Source of the DNA: Bacillus sp. V2I10
GTDB lineage: Bacteria; Bacillota; Bacilli; Bacillales; Bacillaceae
Reading direction: 5' to 3'
Assembly (NCBI RefSeq): GCF_030817055.1
Contig: NZ_JAUSYV010000001.1
Coordinates: forward strand, 3,868,001-3,932,000
Length of the DNA: 64,000 nt
Each line of letters begins with the position of its first letter. The first letter of the stretch is position 1. Made by a program: the position numbers and the translations under genes. Positions 7,211-15,966 of the stretch are shown one piece after another. Below the pieces are notes generated by a model. That model did no database searches and was not told the origin of the DNA. It worked only from the letters and a program-made list of their open reading frames with translations.

Positions 7211-9328
7211 TTATTCTTCTGTATTTTCCGCAGTTTCTGCAGACTGTTCTGTTTCAGCATTTGGATCTTTTGGTTCCAGGTTCGCGTACGCTTCGATTGC
7301 TCTTTTCGCAATGTATTTGTTTACAGGATGGGAAGCTGTTTTACCGGTATAAGGAACAATTACACTGATGGCAACTTCAGGCTTTGATGCAGGATAATAA
7401 CCAACAAAAGCCAAGTTATTTGTTTCCGTTCCCCAGTATGCACGTTTGCTTTGCTCGCCGTAATAACTGGTTTGTGATGTTCCTGTTTTCCCTGCAACAT
7501 CATACTCACCAAAAATACCTGCTGCTGTACCGCCTGTTTGCGTAACAGCTTCAAATCCTCTCTGAACTTGTCTGATATCTTCTTCTGAGTTATTGATGCG
7601 GTTTAAAATTCGGCTTTCATGTTCCGTTACAATAGAGCCAAGCTCCTCATCCTCAACAGGAGAATGAATGCTCGTAACGATCCGCGGCTCAACACGATAG
7701 CCTCCATTGGCAATAACAGAAACGTATTGTGCCATTTGAAGAGGTGTATACGTATCAAACTGGCCGATTGCCATGTTCAGAAGAATCCCCGCATCTGGAG
7801 GAACAGACTGCTGGCCAATTGACTCATTAGGTAAGTCAATGCCCGTTGGTACTCCTAATCCAAACTGACTGTAATAATTGCGCATTTTTTGGAAGTCTTC
7901 AGAAGAAGCATTGAATGTAGAATTAGGAATATAATTTTCACCTGCTATTTCGTAAGCAACTCTGAACATATATACGTTGGAACTTCTTTTCAATGCTGTT
8001 ATATCACTAACAGGACCCATGTTACGTACTGATTTTTTTGGTTTAGTGTCTTTTATTAATAACGGGGTATCATTATAAACAGTTCCACGCGACATTCCAT
8101 TCTGATACCCGGCTAATACAGTCGCACCTTTTATTGTAGACCCAATTTCATACTGTGAAGTAAAGTTCCCAATTATATAATCATTAATTTTTCCTTCTTC
8201 AAAGCTGTACTTCTTCCCTGACATCGCTAAAACGTCACCCGTATTAGGATCCATCATAACAGCGAATGCCCTGTCCACTAAATGATTGCCGGTTTTCCCC
8301 CGAGCCACTCTCAGCTCTTCTTCAACAATAGTATCCAGCTGCTTTTGCAGTTCAAGATCAAATGACAGTTTCAGGTCATATCCGCGGCGGCCTTCATCGA
8401 TCATGGTTTCTGAAATGACTTTGCCGCTGCTGTCGGTTACATATTGAACCTTGGCTTTTCTCGGATTCAGATAATCTTCGTATTGATATTCAAGATTGCT
8501 TCGGCCGACGCGTTCATTTCTCGCATAGCCGCGGGCTGTATAGTATGACTTTCTCGCTTCGAGAATTCCCTGCTTGGGAGTTGTTACACTTCCAAAAATG
8601 CCGGTTAACAGGTCTCCATTCGGATATGAACGTTTCCAGTCGGTAATCACATCGATTCCCGGGAGGAGTTCAAGATTTTCCGCTACACGAGTCAGCTCTT
8701 CTTTTGTCAGCTCCTCGCCTTTTGTAAGATCCGTAGCTTTTACGATCTGAGGTTCGTAGGCATACCCAGCTGAGAAGCGTGTGTATAAGGCAACTACTTC
8801 AAGCTCGTTTTTATTGCCTTTTAGTTTGTTAAGCTCTGCTTCAGGGACACGATCAATTTGAAGCTGATACGTTTCGCTCCCCTTTTTCTCTTTTTCCTTT
8901 GGTTTAAGAAGTTTTGCTGCTTCTTCCGGGTTTGCAGCAACCCAATAGTCTTTTAAATCTCTGTCCTTTAAAAATTCAGTCGGAACTTCTATTAGAGATG
9001 CAAGCACTTTTGCTGTTTCAATTTTATCTGATGCTTTCGTTGTTTTTTCTACTGTATATGTGATGGCCTCAACACCAATGTTTTCAACAAGAACATTTCC
9101 ATTCCGGTCATACATCTTTCCGCGCGGTGCAGGAAAGCTTGCATAGTTTGACTCAGTGCGGCTGACTTCTTTTGAAAATTCCTCACCCTGAACAATTTGA
9201 ACAACACCCAGCCGAATGATTAGTGCTACGAATAGTAAAAACACAAAGAAAAAGAAAACATTGATGCGGATTAAGCGCGTTTTCTTCAATTTTCGCAGAT
9301 CAGCTTGACTATTACTTGGCTCAGTCAA
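7211..9328 (-). CDS. pbpH: Class B penicillin-binding protein PbpH
   Basis: 705 residues (B. subtilis PbpH 704). A cytoplasmic tail and one membrane anchor (about residues 22-45) precede a PBP-dimer domain containing PAPRGKMYDRNG, and then the transpeptidase domain. Its motifs are SxxK in YEIGSTIKGATV, SxN in RSSNVYMF and KTGT in AGKTGTSQTS. It cross-links peptidoglycan during lateral wall growth, redundantly with PbpA in B. subtilis. Next to ykwD and ykwC/B as in B. subtilis, which favours pbpH over pbpA. TTG start with AAGGGG upstream. Confidence 0.85.
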   Translation of the reverse strand: MTEPSNSQADLRKLKKTRLIRINVFFFFVFLLFVALIIRLGVVQIVQGEEFSKEVSRTESNYASFPAPRGKMYDRNGNVLVENIGVEAITYTVEKTTKASDKIETAKVLASLIEVPTEFLKDRDLKDYWVAANPEEAAKLLKPKEKEKKGSETYQLQIDRVPEAELNKLKGNKNELEVVALYTRFSAGYAYEPQIVKATDLTKGEELTKEELTRVAENLELLPGIDVITDWKRSYPNGDLLTGIFGSVTTPKQGILEARKSYYTARGYARNERVGRSNLEYQYEDYLNPRKAKVQYVTDSSGKVISETMIDEGRRGYDLKLSFDLELQKQLDTIVEEELRVARGKTGNHLVDRAFAVMMDPNTGDVLAMSGKKYSFEEGKINDYIIGNFTSQYEIGSTIKGATVLAGYQNGMSRGTVYNDTPLLIKDTKPKKSVRNMGPVSDITALKRSSNVYMFRVAYEIAGENYIPNSTFNASSEDFQKMRNYYSQFGLGVPTGIDLPNESIGQQSVPPDAGILLNMAIGQFDTYTPLQMAQYVSVIANGGYRVEPRIVTSIHSPVEDEELGSIVTEHESRILNRINNSEEDIRQVQRGFEAVTQTGGTAAGIFGEYDVAGKTGTSQTSYYGEQSKRAYWGTETNNLAFVGYYPASKPEVAISVIVPYTGKTASHPVNKYIAKRAIEAYANLEPKDPNAETEQSAETAENTEE

Positions 9329-9712
9329 CGAATTTATTCCCCTTTCAAAATCGATCCTTGGTTATGAGATCATTTTAACGTATTTCAAACTCTATTGTAA
9401 CACTTGTGTAATACTTGTTACATAAAAAAGGGAGTTAAATTTTTGTCAAGAAACATTTCAATGAAAAAGTTAGTACAACTGGATATTTATAGGAAGATTT
9501 TTTGATGGCAGCCAATGAGGAGTATTTTATTTGTTACGCTATAAAACTAGTGATGCGAAAGGTTTGTTAACGCTTACTTAATGTAAGCTTCATAGATTAA
9601 AAGAATGTGTTCTGTCAATGGAAAGCAATGGTTCATATGTTACGAAAATCGTATGTTACGATGTTGTTGTAGCAAGAGAGGCACCAAAAAAACTCTTAGG
9701 AGGAATTTTTTC
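9329..9712. other. Divergent intergenic region pbpH/ykwD
   Basis: 384 bp without a gene. It holds the two divergent promoters. A 7-bp inverted repeat TGTAACA/TGTTACA with a 13-bp spacer lies at 9396-9422, an operator-like palindrome of unknown partner. A TGTTACG/TGTTACG direct repeat lies at about 9636-9662. Confidence 0.35.
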
Positions 9713-10477
9713 ATGAAGAAATCTATCGTACTTTCAGTTGCGGCAGCAGCTACTATTTTTACATTTAATGCTGGGGGCCCATCAGCAGATGCAGCAGCTC
9801 CACAGCAATCAAATATGCAGGTCAAAGCTTACCAAATTGCTGGTCAAAACTGCAATTTAAATCAAACACAAACACAGGATCTATTAAAGAACATCAACAA
9901 TCCTGAGCTTCAAAAAATGATTGAGCAGCAATTAAGCCAATTTAAAGCACAGCAAGGTCAGGCAGCAGCTCCAGCACCACAGCAAGAGCAACAAGCAGAA
10001 GCTCAACAAGCTCCAAAACAAGAAGCAGCACCAGCAGCACCTGCAAAGCCAGAAGCTTCTAATCAAGAAGCTCCAAAGCAAGAGCAAACACAGGCAGCTG
10101 TAAGTGAATTTGAGAAAAAAGTTGTTGAATTAACAAATGCAGAGCGTGAAAAGCAAGGCTTAAAACCACTTCAATTAGATGAAGAATTAAGCAAAGTGGC
10201 TAAAGAAAAATCAAAAGACATGCAAAGCAAGAACTATTTTGACCACAACAGCCCAACTTACGGATCTCCATTTGATATGATGAAGAAGTTCGGCGTTCAG
10301 TACAGCACAGCTGGCGAAAACATTGCTAAAGGACAAGCTTCTCCTGAAGAAGTAGTACAAGCATGGATGAACTCTGAAGGCCACCGTAAAAACATCATGA
10401 ACTCAAGCTTCACTCACATTGGTGTAGGCCATGTAGCTGAAGGCAACTACTGGACTCAAATGTTCATCGGTAAATAA
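9713..10477 (+). CDS. ykwD: Secreted CAP-domain protein YkwD
   Basis: 254 residues from ATG 9713 with a TAGGAGGAA site. A longer upstream reading lacks a ribosome site and would bury the signal peptide. Signal peptide 1-27 ends near ADAAA. A Gln/Ala/Pro/Glu-rich spacer (75-135) precedes a C-terminal CAP/SCP domain with the KDMQSKNYFDHNSP and SEGHRKNIMNSSFTHIGVG motifs. Bacillus CAP proteins of this type are exported; their activity is not settled. Same neighbours as in B. subtilis. Confidence 0.9.
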   Translation: MKKSIVLSVAAAATIFTFNAGGPSADAAAPQQSNMQVKAYQIAGQNCNLNQTQTQDLLKNINNPELQKMIEQQLSQFKAQQGQAAAPAPQQEQQAEAQQAPKQEAAPAAPAKPEASNQEAPKQEQTQAAVSEFEKKVVELTNAEREKQGLKPLQLDEELSKVAKEKSKDMQSKNYFDHNSPTYGSPFDMMKKFGVQYSTAGENIAKGQASPEEVVQAWMNSEGHRKNIMNSSFTHIGVGHVAEGNYWTQMFIGK

Positions 10478-10495
10478 TAGGTTTTCAAGTTGCGA

Positions 10496-10526
10496 GATAG
10501 CTAGAATATTCTAGCTATCTTTTTTT
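10496..10526. terminator. Bidirectional terminator between ykwD and ykwB
   Basis: AGATAGCTAGAATATTCTAGCTATCT palindrome region followed by T6 on the plus strand. It overlaps the end of ykwB. Confidence 0.85.
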
Positions 10527-10981
10527 ATGTTCATTATTAGTCTGACCATATCCATGCACTGAATACCATTTTCAAAAATGGGCTCCCGGTAATGTTCAAT
10601 GAAGTAATTCTCAATTATTTTCTGCATGCGAAATCCGCATTTTTGATAAAGGGCAAGCTGATCTAAGCTTGAGTTTCCAGTACCAATCTCAAGGAAATCC
10701 ATGTTTTGATCCGCACAGGCTTGTTTAGCATGAGCAATAAGCTTTTTTGCTATTCCTTTTCCCCTGAATTTCACATCCACCGCAAGATTCATTATTTCCA
10801 TAGATGCAGGCGAAATCGGCATCAGCAACATAACTCCTGCCTTATTCTTCTCAAGCTCCGCAAGAAAAACGGTCCCCTTTTTGAGATATTGATTTACATT
10901 TTGTTCGGAAGGATCTGCTTCGAGCAAGAGATCCATCGGTGCTGCACTATTGTCCTGCAGCTTTCTGATTACGATTTCCAT
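10511..10981 (-). CDS. ykwB: GNAT-family N-acetyltransferase (YkwB position)
   Basis: 156 residues. The GNAT acetyl-CoA loop is KFRGKGIAKKLIAHAK at about residues 91-106, followed by the beta5-alpha4 IGTGNSSLDQLALYQKCGF segment. The substrate cannot be told from sequence. It overlaps the end of ykwC by 13 bp, so the pair is probably co-translated. The symbol rests on gene order with ykwC, ykwD and pbpH. Confidence 0.75.
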   Translation of the reverse strand: MEIVIRKLQDNSAAPMDLLLEADPSEQNVNQYLKKGTVFLAELEKNKAGVMLLMPISPASMEIMNLAVDVKFRGKGIAKKLIAHAKQACADQNMDFLEIGTGNSSLDQLALYQKCGFRMQKIIENYFIEHYREPIFENGIQCMDMVRLIMNIKKDS

Positions 10982-11844
10982 AGCTTGAACAGCGCCTGTG
11001 TACCGCTGTTACCTTCACCCTTTTTCTGAAGCTCTGTGTAGAGTGAATGAGCTAACGTTAATCCTGGCACCTCCATCTTCATATGGTCAGCTTCCTCAAT
11101 TGCAATGCCCATATCCTTTATGAAATGCTTTACATAGAAGCCTGGTTCAAAGTCCTCTTTCAGCATTCTTGGACCAAGATTGCTCAGTGACCAGCTGCCA
11201 GCTGCACCTGCTGAAATGCTTTTTAAAACATTTTCAGGATCGAGACCAGCGTGTTCCGCATAAGCAATGGCTTCACTGACTCCAATCATGCCAGCTGCTA
11301 TCGCAATCTGGTTGCACATTTTCGTATGCTGACCGCTTCCTGCTTCTCCCTGATACACTATATTTTGTCCAATGACAGAAAAAATCGGCATGCATGCGTC
11401 AAATGCTTCCTGATCTCCGCCTGCCATAATGGATAATCTCGCTTCTCTTGCCCCTACATCTCCGCCTGAAACGGGTGCATCCAAGGCATGGATATGACGC
11501 TGCTTTGCTGCTTTATAGATTTCTTTTGCAAGACTTGGCTTAGAAGTAGTCATATCTATTACATATGTACCTTCCTTGGCAGAGTTCAAAATACCTTTTT
11601 CGTTTAAATAAATATCTTCTACATCAGAAGGATAGCCGACCATTGTAATAATATAGGCAGATTGGGATGCAACCTCTTCAATCGTCTCCATCCAAACTGC
11701 ACCAGCCTCTATCAGTTCAGCTGCCTTTTCTTTCGTTCTTGTATAAACCAAAACCGGGTAACCATCTTTGAGCAAATGCCCTGCCATACTCTTCCCCATT
11801 ACTCCGACCCCGATAAAACCGATTACACCTTTTTCTCCAGTCAT
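10969..11844 (-). CDS. ykwC: NAD(P)-dependent beta-hydroxyacid dehydrogenase YkwC
   Basis: 291 residues. The N-terminal Rossmann domain has GFIGVGVMGKSMAGHL; DAPVSGGDVGAREA is the substrate-binding signature of the 3-hydroxyisobutyrate dehydrogenase family; the catalytic lysine lies in GQHTKMCNQIA. Likely a cytoplasmic oxidation of a short beta-hydroxyacid; substrate not determined. First gene of the ykwC-ykwB pair, with a GAAAGGAAGATG ribosome site. Confidence 0.85.
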   Translation of the reverse strand: MTGEKGVIGFIGVGVMGKSMAGHLLKDGYPVLVYTRTKEKAAELIEAGAVWMETIEEVASQSAYIITMVGYPSDVEDIYLNEKGILNSAKEGTYVIDMTTSKPSLAKEIYKAAKQRHIHALDAPVSGGDVGAREARLSIMAGGDQEAFDACMPIFSVIGQNIVYQGEAGSGQHTKMCNQIAIAAGMIGVSEAIAYAEHAGLDPENVLKSISAGAAGSWSLSNLGPRMLKEDFEPGFYVKHFIKDMGIAIEEADHMKMEVPGLTLAHSLYTELQKKGEGNSGTQALFKLWKS

Positions 11845-11865
11845 TTTTCATCTTCCTTTCTTACT

Positions 11866-11990
11866 AGAAAAGCGCAAGCGCCCGTATACCTCAGGCATGA
11901 CAGATAAGAACCCGGCGGAAAAGTCCGGGTTTGACTTTTCCTGCGGATTTGTTCTGGCCGAAGAGCTGGGCGATTACGCTTGCCATAAAT
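11866..11990. repeat. Copy of the ~120-bp interspersed repeat
   Basis: Full-length copy: GAAAAGCGCAAGCGCCCG, GACAGATAAG, GAAAAGTCCGGGTTTGACTT, TTCTGGCCGAAGAGCTGG, GCGATTACGCTTG. It lies between the ykwC start and the membrane gene pair at 12030. Confidence 0.75.
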
Positions 11991-12029
11991 GTGCAAAACT
12001 TTATACTAATTCATTTCTCAAAAGGCCAT

Positions 12030-12530
12030 CTAAACGATGGAAGACTTTTCTTTAAGCTTATCATATTCTTTCAATACAAAATGAAAAAAAATGATAAAGA
12101 AAGTTTGAATAAACAGATAAACCGGAAAGGAATATTCCATTTTATAGCCTTTGCTGAAATCAAAAATGCCGACTAATACAGCAACCCATTCATAAAAAAC
12201 AGAAAACATGGACCAGAGGATTATATAAACAATTGTAATCATGCCCCTGATTCTCCATTGCTGGTAAAGATAGAGAAAAAAGCTGCCAAAAAAACCATAC
12301 ATGCTGTAATAAATAAAATCCCAAACCTCAAATTCCGGAGAATCATTCACATCATAAATATCATAAGGAGGAAGGTCTAAAATATGATCCGCAGTGAGTG
12401 CTATAAAAGCGCTGAAAGTAAAGATCAGCAAAGTTATTGCAGGCGGAAATATTTTTGGAAGCTTTACTGATATCCAGAGTGCCGTAAAAAGAGTGATCAC
12501 AATATATAATTCGTTCATCATGCCCATCAT
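12030..12530 (-). CDS. Integral membrane protein, function unknown (second of pair)
   Basis: 166 residues with about five membrane helices and an acidic DIYDVNDSPEFEVWDF loop. The ATG at 12530 overlaps the TGA of the upstream gene (ATGA), so translation is coupled; a longer reading from 12629 would need to overlap that gene by 100 bases. It resembles the CBO0543-type membrane proteins of Bacillus and Clostridium by general layout only. Function unknown. Confidence 0.65.
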   Translation of the reverse strand: MMGMMNELYIVITLFTALWISVKLPKIFPPAITLLIFTFSAFIALTADHILDLPPYDIYDVNDSPEFEVWDFIYYSMYGFFGSFFLYLYQQWRIRGMITIVYIILWSMFSVFYEWVAVLVGIFDFSKGYKMEYSFPVYLFIQTFFIIFFHFVLKEYDKLKEKSSIV

Positions 12531-13000
12531 CGTGTTGTGACCCCCTTTTTTAAGATTGGGCGAAACACAATGAGTGCAGTGACTCCGGAAAAGTATAAAA
12601 AGGACGAATGCAGAATTGGTATCAGCCATCTATTCTCCAGATAACTCATAATCTGAAAATAGGCGCAAAGTTCTTCCATTGCGAAAATTAATGAAATAGA
12701 AAAGAACAGCAGAATTAGTTTTGCGATCGATTTCTTCAGCCTGAAATAAACATGGACAATCATAAGAAAAAGTGTGGGGATGATAAGAATTCTCTGCAAA
12801 ATAATAACCGTCAGTGCAGTTGGTGTCTCATATGCTTTAGCCCACTCCAGATTTTCCATAATGACGGAACAATAGCTGTTATTTACAATAGATAGAATCA
12901 TAAAAACAAAAATGGATTCAAGACCATTCATTTTTTTTGGAAAGAAAACGTACAAGTGTATTGTAAGCCATAAAAAGATCACAGCGAGTACGACCGCCAT
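12527..13000 (-). CDS. Integral membrane protein, function unknown (first of pair)
   Basis: 157 residues, five predicted membrane helices, short basic loops. The ribosome site GAGGGTGG precedes ATG 13000. Translationally coupled to the following membrane gene through an ATGA overlap, which suggests that the two products work together. I do not recognise the family. Confidence 0.65.
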   Translation of the reverse strand: MAVVLAVIFLWLTIHLYVFFPKKMNGLESIFVFMILSIVNNSYCSVIMENLEWAKAYETPTALTVIILQRILIIPTLFLMIVHVYFRLKKSIAKLILLFFSISLIFAMEELCAYFQIMSYLENRWLIPILHSSFLYFSGVTALIVFRPILKKGVTTR

Positions 13001-13077
13001 ATATATGCCACCCTCAGTATTGGATTATCTGATTTAGTTTTCTTCCGGGCAGCAAATCCTATACAAATTAACACTTA

Positions 13078-13863
13078 TTAAACAGATTTCACCATTCCTC
13101 CGTCAACCAGATGTGTCTGCCCTGTCATATAACTGTTGGCATCTGAGAGCAAGAAAAGAACATAGGCAGCAAACTCGGATGGTTTCCCGTAGCGTCCTGC
13201 AGGAATTTTCCGCTTCACTTCTTCTTCCACCTCACTGACGCTGATGCCATTCTTATCTGCTGCTGCCTGATCTAGAGAAGCGACTCTGTCCGTTGAAATT
13301 CTGCCCGGTGCCACTGTGTTGATCAAGATTTGATAAGGGGCAAGTTCTGATGCCAGTGTTTTAGTTAAACCGACAATTCCAAGACGGAACGTATTTGATA
13401 AAACCAAACCTGGTATTGGTTCTTTTACTGAGGAGGAGGCGATGTTTACAATTTTTCCTCCCTTGGCTCTCATATAGGGGATAACAGATCGAATAAGACG
13501 CACATGACTTAAAAGGTTTAACTCGAACGATTTTTGCCAGTCTTCATCACTCATTTGCTCAAATAGTCCTGAAGGGGGCCCGCCTGCATTATTCACAAGT
13601 AAATCAATTGTTCCAAAACGTTTCACCGTTTCTTCCACCAGCTGGCTGATCTCATCTGCATTTGATAAATCGCATGCTTTATATTCAACGAGGCCAGTAC
13701 CTTTTTCAGAAAGCTCATTTTTCACTTTATGTAGCTTATCAGGGTTTCTGCTTGTTATCATGACGTTGGCGCCTTCTTTTACAAGCTCTTCAGCAATAGC
13801 TCTGCCTAATCCTTGACTTGATGCTGCAACTAGAGCCACTTTTCCTTTTAATCCGAGTTCCAT
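13078..13863 (-). CDS. Short-chain dehydrogenase/reductase-like protein lacking the Tyr-Lys pair
   Basis: 261 residues from ATG 13863 (AAGGGGAG site). Rossmann motif ASSQGLGRAIA near residue 16, NNAGGP at about 92, NIASSSV and C-terminal GQTHLVDGG. In place of the classical YxxxK the sequence reads VLSNTFRLGIVGL, so Tyr becomes Ser and Lys becomes Arg. This variant is a recurring SDR subgroup often labelled 3-oxoacyl-ACP reductase. Its chemistry may differ. Monocistronic. Confidence 0.8.
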   Translation of the reverse strand: MELGLKGKVALVAASSQGLGRAIAEELVKEGANVMITSRNPDKLHKVKNELSEKGTGLVEYKACDLSNADEISQLVEETVKRFGTIDLLVNNAGGPPSGLFEQMSDEDWQKSFELNLLSHVRLIRSVIPYMRAKGGKIVNIASSSVKEPIPGLVLSNTFRLGIVGLTKTLASELAPYQILINTVAPGRISTDRVASLDQAAADKNGISVSEVEEEVKRKIPAGRYGKPSEFAAYVLFLLSDANSYMTGQTHLVDGGMVKSV

Positions 13864-13945
13864 AGCTAACACTCCCCTTATTTTTTCTCATTATTATAGT
13901 AACAGTCTTACTTGTATTTTGCTTAAATAAGGATTCAGAAAATAG

Positions 13946-13975
13946 AAAAAACAAGGGCTGCACACCTTGTTTTCT
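13946..13975 (-). terminator. splB terminator
   Basis: Minus strand: ACAAGGTGTGCAGCCCTTGT followed by T6. Confidence 0.8.
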
Positions 13976-15002
13976 AAGTGAAGTATTCAATCTTCGCATT
14001 TGGAAAGAAGTCATCAATATACGTTTCAAGTGTTTCTCTTAAATCAGCTACCTCATCTTTTTGATAAATATATTTGCCGATTCCGTATCTTCCCCATTTG
14101 TAGCGGCGGTCATCTTCATTCATCTCGAGCTTTGATTTTGGATAGTTTTTTTCAATGAAGCGCTTGGCAGGCTTTGTAAACCGGTGCTGGATCATTTCAA
14201 ATGTGATATCATCCCGTGATTCTTCAGGCAAAAGCCGATTAAGTTTCGAAAACAATTCGTAATACCCTTCCCGCCATCCTTCATGAATATAAATAGGCGC
14301 CACAATAAATCCGAGCGGGTATCCCGCCCCCGCTACTTTGACGGCTGCCTCTAAACGTTTATTCAGCGGCGATGTGCCTGGTTCAAAATTTTTAATCACA
14401 AAATCAGCATTGATACTGAAGCGAAAACGTGTTTTTCCTTTATGATCTGCATGAAGTAAATGATCCACATGATGAAACTTTGTGACAAAGCGCAATCGGC
14501 CCATATCCGTATTCCCGAAGAATTCAATCGCTCTTTTTAGCGAATGGGTTAAATGATCAATCCCGACGATATCAGACGTACAGGATGCTTCAAAACGGGT
14601 GATCTGCGGTGAGCGTTCATCCATATATTCCTGTGCCCGCTGAAAGATTTCTTCTGTATTCACGTACGTGCGAATATAAGGTTTAGAGCCCATAGTTGTC
14701 TGCAGATAACAGTAATGACAATGCCCCATACAGCCTGTTGCAAGCGGTATCGCATATTCAGCAGATGGTTTTGAAGAATCAAAGTCCAGTGTTTTTCGAA
14801 CTCCTACCACAAGAGTGGATTTTGCATTTCTGTACTGCTGCAGATGGTTATTGCCCGGTATATTTCTCACTTGATTATGTGAAGTCGTTTCTCTGATTTC
14901 AAGCCCCATTTTTTCAAATTTCTCTTTCAGCTCAATCCCAAGCGGATATTCAAGCGCTCTAGGCTCAATATAGACAAGCTGCGGCACAAATGGTTTAACC
15001 AT
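13974..15002 (-). CDS. splB: Spore photoproduct lyase SplB
   Basis: 342 residues, as in B. subtilis. The radical-SAM cluster is CMGHCHYC (Cys91, 95, 98), and a further Cys in RFEASC (about 141) matches the conserved H-donor cysteine. The enzyme uses SAM and a 4Fe-4S cluster to reverse the spore thymine dimer in germinating spores. It follows splA, separated here by about 280 bp that includes a repeat. The ATG has an AAAGGAAGTG site. Confidence 0.95.
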   Translation of the reverse strand: MVKPFVPQLVYIEPRALEYPLGIELKEKFEKMGLEIRETTSHNQVRNIPGNNHLQQYRNAKSTLVVGVRKTLDFDSSKPSAEYAIPLATGCMGHCHYCYLQTTMGSKPYIRTYVNTEEIFQRAQEYMDERSPQITRFEASCTSDIVGIDHLTHSLKRAIEFFGNTDMGRLRFVTKFHHVDHLLHADHKGKTRFRFSINADFVIKNFEPGTSPLNKRLEAAVKVAGAGYPLGFIVAPIYIHEGWREGYYELFSKLNRLLPEESRDDITFEMIQHRFTKPAKRFIEKNYPKSKLEMNEDDRRYKWGRYGIGKYIYQKDEVADLRETLETYIDDFFPNAKIEYFT

Positions 15003-15085
15003 GAATACACTTCCTTTAACTAAAGCGGTATACCTTTAACCTTTGTTATCAGCATTCTTCATATCCTTTTTAAAATTTACCTATA

Positions 15086-15215
15086 TAGAAAAGCGGAACC
15101 GACTGTTCAGCTCCGTTCTGGCCGAGGAGTTAGGAGGTAAAGCTGGACACAATGAAAAGCCCAGACAGATATAGATTCACCCGAGAAGTCCGGATTTGTT
15201 TTTGGACGAATCCGT
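15086..15215. repeat. Copy of the ~120-bp interspersed repeat between splA and splB
   Basis: Contains GAAAAGCGGAACCGACTG, TTCTGGCCGAGGAGTTAGG, AGCTGGACA, CAGACAGATA, CCGAGAAGTCCGG. Parts are rearranged compared with the copy at 11866. It lies inside what should be a short intercistronic gap. Confidence 0.75.
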
Positions 15216-15281
15216 TTTTCCAAATGTGTCCCAACACAGGCACTTTCAAAAAAAAAAGCAGCCAGCAAGCTGCGAAGTTTT

Positions 15282-15524
15282 CTACTCATATTGTTCATAA
15301 TCAAACAGCTTATTGTACATCGCTTCTGCATCTGAATAAGAAGGGAAGATTGCGTCCTCTTCATCTAATAAATGATAGGAATCATGAATAAATAGGGCGT
15401 TTTCACCAGGGTGATTCGGATGCTCCACGATTTCAGCCTGCTGGATATTGGCTACATTTGCTGCATGCGGATTGCGGTAGATGACGTACACCTTGTCTCC
15501 TGCATTTACGTCTTTCTTTTCCAA
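15282..15524 (-). CDS. splA: SplA, regulator of spore photoproduct lyase
   Basis: 80 residues beginning MEKKDVNAGDKVYVIYRNPH, a TRAP-like RNA/DNA-binding family member found only upstream of splB. It lowers splB expression in the forespore. TTG start at 15524 with AAAGGTGATG upstream; an ATG in another frame just before it is not used. Confidence 0.9.
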   Translation of the reverse strand: MEKKDVNAGDKVYVIYRNPHAANVANIQQAEIVEHPNHPGENALFIHDSYHLLDEEDAIFPSYSDAEAMYNKLFDYEQYE

Positions 15525-15562
15525 TTTTCATCACCTTTCTTTTACGCTTGATGATGTTAGTT

Positions 15563-15930
15563 TCACCTTATTAAGGAATGTGATACAGGAAAAGAGATGA
15601 TGACCGTTGTTCCTTCGCCTATTTGGCTTGTGATTGTTATGTTTCCATTATGCTGCCGGATGATTTTTTCCGTTATGACCAAGCCTAAACCAGTTCCTTT
15701 TTCTTTTGTCGTAAAGAAAGGTTTCGTAACCTGGCTTATTAAATCAGCCGGAATGCCTGGCCCTTGATCTGCGATCGTGATTATAACGATGTCATTTTTA
15801 GCTTGAGCGTCCACAATAATGTTTCCGCCTTTATTCATGGCATCAAACGCATTTTTCAACAGATTGATCAGCACCTGTTTAAGCTGATTTTCATCCCCTT
15901 TAACTGCGGGAAGTTCCCCTTTGCACTTAA
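15563..15930 (-). pseudogene. Histidine kinase remnant (C-terminal ATPase domain only)
   Basis: The reading contains a complete HATPase core: DENQLKQVLINLLKNAFDAM, DQGPGIP, FFTTKEKGTGLGL and a proper C terminus. It resembles the KinA-type kinase of this window. All sensor and phosphoacceptor parts are missing. The apparent start runs straight into the ptsI terminator hairpin, so the homology begins at a breakpoint about 35 bp after ptsI. Expression of a free ATPase domain is possible but a 5'-truncated gene is more likely. Confidence 0.75.
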
Positions 15931-15958
15931 AAAAAGACCTGCTTAAGCAGGTCTTTTT
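15929..15958 (-). terminator. ptsHI terminator
   Basis: AAAGACCTGCTTAAGCAGGTCTTT palindrome with T7 on the minus strand, ten bases after the ptsI stop. Confidence 0.9.
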
Positions 15959-15966
15959 CATTTCAA

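Noticed and set aside
12030..12629. Longer start of the second membrane gene at 12629
   Set aside because: It would overlap the upstream gene by about 100 bases and add a hydrophilic leader. The ATGA-coupled ATG at 12530 is better.
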